IMG/VR virus record: IMGVR_UViG_3300010885_060403
Span: 1 to 50,730 of that record
DNA from: a virus
Strand: one strand, 5' to 3'
Length of the DNA: 50,730 nt
The notes below the pieces were generated by a model that made no database searches, was not told the origin of the DNA, and worked only from the letters and a program-made list of their open reading frames with translations. Shown here piece after piece: positions 30,786 through 38,821 of the stretch. A program made the translations under genes and the position numbers. The stretch's first letter is position 1, and each line of letters begins with the position of its first letter.

Positions 30786-32594
30786 ATGGCCGAGGAAAAA
30801 CAAGTAAGTAATTATTGGACAACTGAGAGGGTCAATAAAATTATCCAGAATGCGGATGAAAATGGGGTAGATTTTAAAGATGTCGACAATCCATTTCATG
30901 AGAACGATCCTGAGTTAAGAAGGGGTGGAATATTATACGAATATACCGAATGGGAGGTTGATGAATTTAAAAAATGTGCTTCTGACGTTACTTATTTTGC
31001 TAATACCTATTGTAATGCTATGACTGATGAGGGTATTAGAAAGATCACTCTTAGGGATTATCAGGAGCAAATTCTTACCCAATACCAAGAACACCGGTTT
31101 AATATATTTTTAAGCCCCAGACAAAGTGGTAAGACCGTTACATCTTCTATATTTCTTCTCTGGTACCTTCTTTTCAATTTTGATAAGAATGCCATGATTC
31201 TTGCAAATATCGGTGATACTGCAACTGAATTAATGGATAAGATTAAGATTATTATGAAGGGTCTGCCATTCTTCTTAAAGCCTGGTGTATTTGTGTACAA
31301 TGTCATGACCATGAAGTTTGATAACGGATGTAGAATAATGGCTAAGACGACAACTAAACAGTCCTCTATTGGTTTTACTGTTCACTTCTTGTATATGGAT
31401 GAGTTTGCACACATCAATCCTAACTTTATAGGCCAATTCTTTAAATCTGTATATCCTACTATATCATCATCTAAAATATCAAGGATCATTATTACATCCA
31501 CACCAAACGGGATGAATAAGTTCTATGAGATCTATAAATCTGCTATCGAAGGCCATAATGAATTTAATCCAATCAGGGTGGATTGGTGGCAAGTTCCTGG
31601 AAGAGACGAGGAATGGAAAAAGAAAGAGATAGCCAATTTAGGATCGGAAGAGGATTTTAACCAGGAATATGGAAATCAATTTTTAAGTTCATCTAAGCTA
31701 TTATTGGATTCATACACTCTTAAAAAATTAAAGAAGACTGAGGTACAATTTGTTCATAAAGAACTTTTGCCTTTTCAAAATTCAATCATAGATTATAAAG
31801 ACCTGACTTGGCATCCTAGTTTTGATCCCTGTAATTTATGGGAAGATGGGGAAAACAAAAGATTTATAATTTCAGTAGATACTGCAGGGGGAGGGGGAGG
31901 TGATTATAGTGTGGTCAATATATTAAAGATATCGCCAAAGCCTCTGGCAATGATCGAGGAAAAGAAATTTTTTGAAGACGAGTCTGATTTTTTCTCCCTT
32001 CTTCAGGTTGGTTTATTCAGATCTAACCTGATACAAATAGAAGAATTGAAGGTATTTTTAGAAATTTTATGCACCGAGGTATTTAATCCAGAACAAATAA
32101 AGATAGTAATGGAGGTTGACTATAGGGGGGAATATTTAATTGAAAAATTATTAAGTGGTGAAAAACTATTTTCCGAAATGTTCGTCTACACAAAACACAC
32201 TGAGAGTTCTAGACAAATGAAGACTGGCGTTAAAGTTACACCTAAGACAAAAGAAAAGTATTGTGAGGACCTAAAAATTAACACAAGAAATTCAAGAATT
32301 ATCCCAACAGAAATAAATACTATCCTAGAATTGAGCAATTTTGGTGAATCTAGTAAGGGAATTTACCAAAGCCAAATAGGTAAGGATGATATAGCAATGA
32401 CCCTAGTTAACGCAAATTCAGTTTTTGAGTACCAAGATTTCATGTATCTAGTCATGGATATTTATGATACAGTTTCAGAAAAATACAAAAATGCAATCAA
32501 TAAAAAGATAGCAGAATCCGGCGAAGGAGGCCTATCCGGAGATGCTGGAGCAAGGGAAATGGAAACTTATAATGTTTTTAGAGACTTCTTTTAG
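30786..32594 (+). CDS. Terminase large subunit (gp17-like)
   Basis: 602 aa, as T4 gp17 (610). ATPase: Walker A SPRQSGKT (~110-117), Walker B FLYMDEFAH (~202-210) and coupling motif IIITSTPNGM. Nuclease: RNase H-like fold beginning FIISVDTAGGGGGDYS, with further acidic residues at KIVMEVDYRGEY. The protein pumps DNA into the prohead and cuts concatemers. Starts four bases after the small-terminase candidate. Confidence 0.95.
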   Translation: MAEEKQVSNYWTTERVNKIIQNADENGVDFKDVDNPFHENDPELRRGGILYEYTEWEVDEFKKCASDVTYFANTYCNAMTDEGIRKITLRDYQEQILTQYQEHRFNIFLSPRQSGKTVTSSIFLLWYLLFNFDKNAMILANIGDTATELMDKIKIIMKGLPFFLKPGVFVYNVMTMKFDNGCRIMAKTTTKQSSIGFTVHFLYMDEFAHINPNFIGQFFKSVYPTISSSKISRIIITSTPNGMNKFYEIYKSAIEGHNEFNPIRVDWWQVPGRDEEWKKKEIANLGSEEDFNQEYGNQFLSSSKLLLDSYTLKKLKKTEVQFVHKELLPFQNSIIDYKDLTWHPSFDPCNLWEDGENKRFIISVDTAGGGGGDYSVVNILKISPKPLAMIEEKKFFEDESDFFSLLQVGLFRSNLIQIEELKVFLEILCTEVFNPEQIKIVMEVDYRGEYLIEKLLSGEKLFSEMFVYTKHTESSRQMKTGVKVTPKTKEKYCEDLKINTRNSRIIPTEINTILELSNFGESSKGIYQSQIGKDDIAMTLVNANSVFEYQDFMYLVMDIYDTVSEKYKNAINKKIAESGEGGLSGDAGAREMETYNVFRDFF

Positions 32595-32604
32595 TGAATT
32601 ATTT

Positions 32605-32613
32605 GATATATAG
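32605..32613 (+). promoter_or_regulatory. GATATATAG late-promoter-like motif (distal, sheath)
   Basis: First of two copies in the 82-base gap before the tail-sheath gene. Confidence 0.4.
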
Positions 32614-32652
32614 TTAAAGAGCAGGACTCCCCAAAGTTCTAGCCTCGAAAAG

Positions 32653-32661
32653 ATATATACA
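32653..32661 (+). promoter_or_regulatory. GATATATAC late-promoter-like motif (proximal, sheath)
   Basis: Second copy, ending 15 bases before the sheath ATG. Two copies before a very abundant protein are plausible for strong late expression. Confidence 0.4.
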
Positions 32662-32676
32662 AGTAAAAAATACAAA

Positions 32677-35600
32677 ATGGCAAAGAAGTTAACTCTGGAT
32701 CTATCCGTTTTTAAAAGTTCTGGTGTCTACACCTTAGAATTTGATGCTTCTGAAAATATTGTAGTAAATCCTCAGACAGTTAGATTGGTGGTTGGTTTTT
32801 CAACCAAAGGGCCTTTCAACACTCCGGTTTATGTACCTGATGTTCAGACAGCACTTAAAGTTTTTGGCGATATCGACAGATCTTTAGAGAAAAAAGGATC
32901 ATTCTTTCATCGATCAATATTCACTTGCTTAAACAGCGGTCCTGTTTTTGCTTTGAATCTATTAAAATTAAATAACACCGTTACTGAATTATCAGAGCCT
33001 GATGTAGCAAACGGTGCTGATGTTGCAAGATACAGATCTTTCTCTTTAGATACAGCGGAAGTGAATGGTTTAAATCCAACAGAAGAATACACGAAAACAA
33101 ATGCTAATCTTCCTAACCAGGATAAATTAGTATCATCATATTACAATAAAGAGAAATTTTGGTTTCCTGATCCTAATATGCTTCTTGCCACGGTACATAC
33201 AACGGACAAATCAAAATTGTTTAGCTTAGTTAATATAAGCCAAAACCCAATAAGCGTAATAATCAAGAAATCAGTTGATTCTAGATTGCCTATTAAAGGT
33301 TTTGATATAACTGCTAAAGAATATTTTGGAGCTAATAACGTTCCTTCTTTCATAAACCCTAACGATTACATCTCTGATTATTTTGTAGATGTTATTGCAG
33401 TAAGTGGAAATTGGGCTAATTATTCAAAATTATCTCTAGATCCTTTATACTCTAGTTATTTCACATCAAAAGGATTTATTAAAGATCAGATTGATAATTT
33501 CTTATCACTTAAAGAAGTGAATGTAGTTTTCTCTATTACAGGATGTTTAATTCCTGATTTTATAGATCAAAACGGAATTACCCAATACATAAAGACATTA
33601 ATAAATAATCAAATAGGAAGCACAGGAATTTTATGTGCTGTTAACGAAGAAGGATTAGATGATCTTGAATCTGGAGAATATTCATATTTAGATCTGGTTG
33701 GACACCACTTAACTGGGGTATTGGATCCTTCTAATCCTGTAATCACCGAAATTGATTTCTTAAGTTATAGTTCTCCTCTATCTGCAGATTTAACATATCA
33801 AATAGACGAACCAAATTCTCTAAATGATGCTAATAATCCTTCAGAGGAATTAGCAGAGGTTGCTACTGTATTCAGTAATGAATTTGAATCACCATCAACA
33901 ACCGGTATGAACCAAGATGGATTTGTTACATATAGCAGTTCAGCATTAGATGGCGGGTATCCTTACTTACAAACAGCTATCAGCGGAGCTACTAAAGCAG
34001 ATAGGCTAGCAGCTCTTAAAGGATTTTTAACGACAACAGCAGCATCGCCTGCTCCTAAATTTATAGTAGGTAAAGTTACTGGCAATTTAACAGGTAATTC
34101 TAATGCTTTAATAGATTTTGCAAATAATGATCTAGTTAAATTAAAAGTTGTAGAGGTTAAAGAGGTAACAGTTGCACCAGGCAATGTTCAATTAAGAATT
34201 AAATGGTCTCACCCTTTATTCACATCTTCTGCTCCTTTAGTTAGTCCTTATTATGATACTAGTTTATCTGATAATCATTATCAATTCTGTAAATCAGATT
34301 ATTTTGATCTTATCACAGATCCAACCACAACTAAAGATGCTTATTACGGATACGAGGAATCTTCTATCTATATGGATTATGAAAGGGGTATTATTAGCAC
34401 AGGAGACGTTATACGTAAAACATATGACGGATCTTCAGTTCAATACGTTAAATTTGAAAAATCTATCGACAGAGACGATTTCAAAATTATAGAAATGAAA
34501 GCTTATGTAGATGACGTATTTACTACAGTAGAAGACGTAGTTGGATGGAACGCTAGTTACATGATTAATTCTAACGGATCAGGAGATACGGTAGAAAATC
34601 ACATCACAAAGGCAGCGGGTTTAAATATTGTCTCTTTAATAGGTAATTTAAATGAATATGTAGATATCGTTGGACCTATCACAGACAATCAGGTAGAAAT
34701 GACAACTACTCAAGTTGCTGACTCTGGTTTAAAAGTTGGTGATTATCTTGTTTCAGAAGAAACTGATCTATTCAGCAACTCAGTAGGTAACTACTTAAAC
34801 AGATTAACAAAAATTATTGAAGCAAAGAGGGTTGCAGTACCGGGATCTCCTGGAAATTATACGATCTACGTTAAAACAGATAGACCTATTAAATTATTCT
34901 CAGGAAAGGTAAATAAATTTAAGCCTATTCACCAATTCATTGATACATTCAAATTTACATATCTTCCAGGATTTCAATTGAAAGCCAGCCATAGACCAAA
35001 CGGAAGCGATGATAGATTAGATGAAATACTTAATGTTCTATCGGAAACTAACATTTCTAAGACATTATCAGACAGAAATATAATCACATTTAGATATGTG
35101 GTTGATACATTCGATGGTCAAGTACAAACTAATTCTAAATACCAATTAGCATTGCTTGCTAAGAACAGACAAAAATGCTTAGCAATCATAAATGCTCCTT
35201 CTATGGAGAAATTCAAAAATTCAGTAGATCCTAGATTTACCGAATCACCTTCATCAACTAATCCTTCACCTTTATTAAACGCGAAGTATATTGCAGATGG
35301 TGGTAACTTAGAATTAAATCCTTCATTCAGATTTACACTACCTGATGAGGACAGTGGCGCTAAATTCTGCGGTGTATTTGCTCCGTTCTTAACAATTAGA
35401 GAGAATGGTAAGAATTTCAATATACCTCCAGCAGCACACGTAAGTAATAACTTTATTAGAAAATTCGTTACAGGCGAACCTTATTCAATCGTAGCTGGCC
35501 AAAAAAGAGGTGTATTATCAGGTTCAAACTTAGTAGGTTTAGAATATGATTTCTCTCAGGACGATAGGGATTACTTAGAACCATTCGGAATTAATCCGAT

Positions 35601-36009
35601 CGTAAGAAAAAGGAATATTGGATTGGTAATCTTCGGTAACCAAACAGGATATCAAAGAACTAACTCAGCATTTAATAACTTACACGTTAGAGATTTATTA
35701 ATCACACTTGAAGAGAGTGTAGAAGATATCTTAGCTAACTATGTGTTTGACTTCAATGAAGATTCAATTAGACTTGAAATTAAGACTATAGTAGACAACT
35801 ACTTATCAGGCGTTAAAAACGTAGGTGGTATTTACAACTTCTTGAGTATTATGGATTCTTCGAACAATACTCCAGCTATTATCGACCAAAACATCGGTAT
35901 TATTGATATCATTATCGAACCAGCTAGAGGTATCCACAAGTTTATCAACAGAGTAACTGTTGCTAGAACAGGCGGTATTGCTTCAGGAGGATTCATTCAA
36001 TTTAGTTAA
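32677..36009 (+). CDS. Tail sheath protein (gp18-like), enlarged
   Basis: 1110 aa against ~659 in T4. The N-terminus (SSGVYTLEFDASENIVVNPQTVRLVVGFSTKGPFNTPVYV) and C-terminus (FLSIMDSSNNTPAIIDQNIGIIDIIIEPARGIHKFINRVTVARTGG type strands) match the conserved sheath core; the C-terminal strands link subunits in the contractile sheath. The extra length is in the middle (~330-800) and probably forms surface domains. It is followed by tube genes as in T4. Confidence 0.9.
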   Translation: MAKKLTLDLSVFKSSGVYTLEFDASENIVVNPQTVRLVVGFSTKGPFNTPVYVPDVQTALKVFGDIDRSLEKKGSFFHRSIFTCLNSGPVFALNLLKLNNTVTELSEPDVANGADVARYRSFSLDTAEVNGLNPTEEYTKTNANLPNQDKLVSSYYNKEKFWFPDPNMLLATVHTTDKSKLFSLVNISQNPISVIIKKSVDSRLPIKGFDITAKEYFGANNVPSFINPNDYISDYFVDVIAVSGNWANYSKLSLDPLYSSYFTSKGFIKDQIDNFLSLKEVNVVFSITGCLIPDFIDQNGITQYIKTLINNQIGSTGILCAVNEEGLDDLESGEYSYLDLVGHHLTGVLDPSNPVITEIDFLSYSSPLSADLTYQIDEPNSLNDANNPSEELAEVATVFSNEFESPSTTGMNQDGFVTYSSSALDGGYPYLQTAISGATKADRLAALKGFLTTTAASPAPKFIVGKVTGNLTGNSNALIDFANNDLVKLKVVEVKEVTVAPGNVQLRIKWSHPLFTSSAPLVSPYYDTSLSDNHYQFCKSDYFDLITDPTTTKDAYYGYEESSIYMDYERGIISTGDVIRKTYDGSSVQYVKFEKSIDRDDFKIIEMKAYVDDVFTTVEDVVGWNASYMINSNGSGDTVENHITKAAGLNIVSLIGNLNEYVDIVGPITDNQVEMTTTQVADSGLKVGDYLVSEETDLFSNSVGNYLNRLTKIIEAKRVAVPGSPGNYTIYVKTDRPIKLFSGKVNKFKPIHQFIDTFKFTYLPGFQLKASHRPNGSDDRLDEILNVLSETNISKTLSDRNIITFRYVVDTFDGQVQTNSKYQLALLAKNRQKCLAIINAPSMEKFKNSVDPRFTESPSSTNPSPLLNAKYIADGGNLELNPSFRFTLPDEDSGAKFCGVFAPFLTIRENGKNFNIPPAAHVSNNFIRKFVTGEPYSIVAGQKRGVLSGSNLVGLEYDFSQDDRDYLEPFGINPIVRKRNIGLVIFGNQTGYQRTNSAFNNLHVRDLLITLEESVEDILANYVFDFNEDSIRLEIKTIVDNYLSGVKNVGGIYNFLSIMDSSNNTPAIIDQNIGIIDIIIEPARGIHKFINRVTVARTGGIASGGFIQFS

Positions 36010-36032
36010 TTTGATATAAAAATCCGAAAGGA

Positions 36033-36041
36033 AATATATAA
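36033..36041 (+). promoter_or_regulatory. AATATATAA late-promoter-like motif
   Basis: Ends eight bases before the first tube gene. Confidence 0.4.
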
Positions 36042-36049
36042 AATAAAAA

Positions 36050-36622
36050 ATGGCAGGATTACCACATTATACATCTTCTAAGGCAGCGGTTAATAAATTT
36101 GAACCGATTTTTACTAATCAGTTCGAGGTATTGATCACTCCGCCTACTGCTGTAGTTCCCCCACAGGGAAGTCCTAATAACGGGAACATACTTTTAGAGC
36201 ATGTGAAGAGTATAGAGGGATTAGCAGTTGATCAAAACCCTGGTGAGATCACTCAACAGTATAAGAATGCTAAAAGATATTATGCAGGAGCAAGACCACA
36301 AAGAACCGGTCTTGATCTTACTATAAATTTTGAAGTTAACTTAGATGAAAACAATTCGATGTATGTTTTCAAAACTATGAGACAATGGGCAGATTTAATC
36401 TACAACCCATTAACAGGAGCATTGGGTCTTAAAAAAGACTATACTGGAAATATACTTATCAGTGTATTTAATAAAGCAGGCGACGTACACAGAAGAATAA
36501 GTTGCAAAGATTGCTTTATTATGACCCCATTATCACAAATGGATTTAAACTACACCAATACTAACTTGTTTGCTTTAAGAGTTACATGGGCAGTTGATTA
36601 TTTCGATGACGTATTTATATAA
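36050..36622 (+). CDS. Tail tube protein (gp19-like), copy 1
   Basis: 190 aa. MAGLPHYTSSKAAVNKFEPIFTNQFEVLITPP is the typical start of T4-like tube proteins, and LRVTWAVDYFDDVFI the typical end. The middle has the beta-barrel pattern (TGLDLTINFEVNLDENNSMYVFKTMRQWADLIYNPLTGALG). Tube subunits stack as hexamers inside the sheath. A paralogue follows nine bases later. Confidence 0.9.
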   Translation: MAGLPHYTSSKAAVNKFEPIFTNQFEVLITPPTAVVPPQGSPNNGNILLEHVKSIEGLAVDQNPGEITQQYKNAKRYYAGARPQRTGLDLTINFEVNLDENNSMYVFKTMRQWADLIYNPLTGALGLKKDYTGNILISVFNKAGDVHRRISCKDCFIMTPLSQMDLNYTNTNLFALRVTWAVDYFDDVFI

Positions 36623-36631
36623 AAATAAAAA

Positions 36632-37210
36632 ATGGCAGGATTACCACATTTTACTAGTGCAAAAGCGGCAGTAAGCCTTTACGAACCGGTATATTTAAAC
36701 CAGTTCGAGGTTATTATTCAGCCACCTGCTGCGGTTTCTAACCCAGCTGGTACTGCGGGAAGAACCTTAATGGTAGAGAATGTAACACAGATTGGCGGAT
36801 TAGCAGTGGATAAAACTCCAGCACCAGTAATGCAAAACTATAAATTTGCAGGAAGAAGATACGCAGGTGCAGCAGTTGATGATACTGGTGTTAAGATCAC
36901 AGTTAACTTTCAAACAAATTTAGACGATAATAACTCTAATTATGTCCACAAGACACTTAGACAATGGAGTGATTTAGTTTATAACCCATTAACGGGTGCT
37001 ATGGGAATTAAATCTAACTATGCTGGCGGAACATACATTCTAATTAGCATATTTAATAAACAAGGAGATGTTTTTAGAAGAATGAAATTCTTAAATTGCT
37101 TTCCGACTAAAGCTATAGATCCTATGCCACTTACATATGACAATGGAGCAAATATGTACACGATTGCTGCTGAATTTAGAGCAGATTATTTTGAAGATGT
37201 GTTCAATTAA
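36632..37210 (+). CDS. Tail tube protein (gp19-like), copy 2
   Basis: 192 aa, clearly paralogous to the previous gene (MAGLPHFTSAKAAVSLYEPVYLNQFEVIIQPP; VNFQTNLDDNNSNYVHKTLRQWSDLVYNPLTGAMG; FRADYFEDVFN). One copy may form the tube and the other the initiator or terminator ring (T4 uses gp48/gp54 and gp3 for those), or the tube may be mixed. Followed by a terminator. Confidence 0.88.
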   Translation: MAGLPHFTSAKAAVSLYEPVYLNQFEVIIQPPAAVSNPAGTAGRTLMVENVTQIGGLAVDKTPAPVMQNYKFAGRRYAGAAVDDTGVKITVNFQTNLDDNNSNYVHKTLRQWSDLVYNPLTGAMGIKSNYAGGTYILISIFNKQGDVFRRMKFLNCFPTKAIDPMPLTYDNGANMYTIAAEFRADYFEDVFN

Positions 37211-37226
37211 GAATTACTTAAAATGA

Positions 37227-37235
37227 TATATAAAA
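37227..37235 (+). promoter_or_regulatory. GATATATAA late-promoter-like motif
   Basis: Lies just upstream of, and partly merges with, the terminator hairpin after the tube genes. It might start a transcript for the following small membrane gene, but would first meet the terminator. Confidence 0.3.
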
Positions 37236-37265
37236 GGCTTATCCTACCGATAAGCCTTTTTATTT
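37235..37265 (+). terminator. Rho-independent terminator after tube genes
   Basis: AAGGCTTATC (37236-37245) pairs with GATAAGCCTT (37251-37260), loop CTACC, then TATTTG. Confidence 0.75.
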
Positions 37266-37545
37266 GCACATCATTTTAAAAAGGAATAGAACTCCAACAT
37301 GGACGACCCCGGTGATAGAAAAAACAATCAAAAAATACAAAGAAAAAGAAAAAAGACTAGTCTTTTACAAAGATACGTCCCTAATGTTAGCTATGTTCTT
37401 TCTCCCATTTGGCTACGACGCATTGTTCAAGTTAATAATGGACATGAGTGGTTCATATTGGGTAGCAGATATTGTTTTTTATTCAATTTCAGGTTGCTTC
37501 TGGTTGTCGTATATCTTACTTACGAAACGTTTAAGTAGAAAATAG
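37264..37545 (+). CDS. Small two-helix membrane protein, start or frame uncertain
   Basis: The C-terminal ~60 residues are convincing: RLVFYKDTSLMLAMFFLPFG, then a second hydrophobic helix (YWVADIVFYSISGCFWLSYILL) and a basic end. The only start in this frame is TTG at 37264, within the terminator. A better-looking start, ATG at 37299 (MDDPGDRKNNQKIQRK), is in another frame and would need a +1 shift in the A-rich stretch 37317-37356 to join. A sequencing indel, a frameshift, or a true TTG start are all possible. Membrane role unknown. Confidence 0.5.
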   Translation: MHIILKRNRTPTWTTPVIEKTIKKYKEKEKRLVFYKDTSLMLAMFFLPFGYDALFKLIMDMSGSYWVADIVFYSISGCFWLSYILLTKRLSRK

Positions 37546-37626
37546 GATAAAACCCTTGCATTTTCTGAATTATATTTTGTCTTAGATACTAAAAGAGTAT
37601 AGATAGATAAAATATAAAATAGCTTC

Positions 37627-38610
37627 ATGGAAGATAATTTAGACGAGATAGCTTTAAAGCATTTGTCACAAAAAGAAAGCGAAAGCGGATTAGAGTATGA
37701 CAATATCCCAGAAATTCAAGAACCCCCTAAATCTTTAGGTAAAGCTTCATTTGTCCAAGAGATCGAAGAAACAGCATTAGGAATGGAATCTCCATGGAAA
37801 AAGATTCCGTTTACAAATTTACCCTCAGAAGGGTTTGGCTATCCTCCGGAAACTGAAATAACAATCAGATCAGCAGAGGTAGGAGAAATTCGTCATTTTT
37901 CAACAATAGATGAAAACGATCCTATTGATATAGATGATAAAATAAATCATATAATTTCTAAATGCTGTGTAATTAGATGGAAGGAAGGCGTTTTAAATTA
38001 CATGGACATTTATCAAGAAGATAGATTCTATATCTTTATGTCTGTCAGGGATTTGACATTTGTCAAAGGAGAGAACCGAATTTACATCCCTGTTCAAAAA
38101 ACTTGCGATAAAGATGAGTGTCCTATTCCGAGCGATATAGAATTGACATCTGCTATACTTTCTAATTTTAAGCTGGATCTAAAATTAAAGAAATATTATG
38201 ACCATGAAAATGGATTCTTTCAATTGGTTCCAAAAAACGGGGATCCTGCAATTCAATTATTCATTCCTACAATAGGCGTTTCACAAAAAATTAGAAAAAT
38301 CTTAAGAGATAAAGTGAATAGTGGAAAAAAGTATGACGAATCTTTTGCTAGCATGTCTCCCTTTATAATTCCAAATTGGAGGGATCTGTCAGAATCAGCA
38401 TACGATGAATACGAAAGAATCTCCAAAGGATGGACATACACACAATTTGTATTAGCAGATACTATATCCAAACAAATAACTTTCGCAACTAAGAACACAC
38501 TATCAGTTCAGTGTTCAAAATGCAGTGCTGAGGTCACTGCACCTATCCGATTTCGCGGCGGAATCAGATCCCTTTACATTGTTTCAGATATCTTTGGACA
38601 ATTACTTTGA
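37627..38610 (+). CDS. Probable baseplate hub protein (gp26-like), 327 aa
   Basis: After an acidic N-terminal ~50 residues comes IPFTNLPSEGFGYPPETEITIRSAEVGEIRHFSTI, resembling the start of T4 gp26-type hub proteins, which open with a 'LPS.G..YP' block. A C-terminal zinc-ribbon pair CSKCSAEV fits the same group. T4 gp26 (208 aa) lacks the acidic extension. Position after sheath and tube agrees with a baseplate gene. Moderate confidence. Confidence 0.55.
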   Translation: MEDNLDEIALKHLSQKESESGLEYDNIPEIQEPPKSLGKASFVQEIEETALGMESPWKKIPFTNLPSEGFGYPPETEITIRSAEVGEIRHFSTIDENDPIDIDDKINHIISKCCVIRWKEGVLNYMDIYQEDRFYIFMSVRDLTFVKGENRIYIPVQKTCDKDECPIPSDIELTSAILSNFKLDLKLKKYYDHENGFFQLVPKNGDPAIQLFIPTIGVSQKIRKILRDKVNSGKKYDESFASMSPFIIPNWRDLSESAYDEYERISKGWTYTQFVLADTISKQITFATKNTLSVQCSKCSAEVTAPIRFRGGIRSLYIVSDIFGQLL

Positions 38611-38785
38611 TATAAAGTATAAATTTTCAAAGGACTTTAATATCAGCTTTAGTGAGCTTGAGAAGATGCCATATTTTGAATTTCAGATAATTCTAGATAA
38701 GATCAACGAGGCTATTGAAGAAAAGAATCAGAAAATAGTTCAGGAAAAAGACGGCATGGTACCTTTATTTAATTTAGGTAAGTAA
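38525..38785 (+). CDS. Small helical protein overlapping the hub gene (possible gp51-type assembly factor), 86 aa
   Basis: It overlaps the end of the gp26-like gene by 86 bases in another frame; the part after 38610 is clearly coding (FSELEKMPYFEFQIILDKINEAIEEKNQKIVQEKDG). The real start may be downstream of the first ATG. In T4-like phages a small helical protein (gp51, hub assembly catalyst) acts with the hub; size and position fit, but the sequence is not specific. Confidence 0.5.
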   Translation: MLRSLHLSDFAAESDPFTLFQISLDNYFDIKYKFSKDFNISFSELEKMPYFEFQIILDKINEAIEEKNQKIVQEKDGMVPLFNLGK

Positions 38786-38795
38786 TAATCCTATC

Positions 38796-38804
38796 AATAT
38801 ATAG
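38796..38804 (+). promoter_or_regulatory. AATATATAG late-promoter-like motif
   Basis: Ends 17 bases before the TTG start at 38822. Confidence 0.4.
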
Positions 38805-38821
38805 GGTAAATAAATTCCAAA

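Noticed and set aside
37319-37325. Canonical -1 slippery heptamer A AAA AAC in the 37299 frame
   Set aside because: A -1 shift there does not lead into the frame that encodes the membrane helices; the required change is +1, so programmed -1 frameshifting does not explain the gene.
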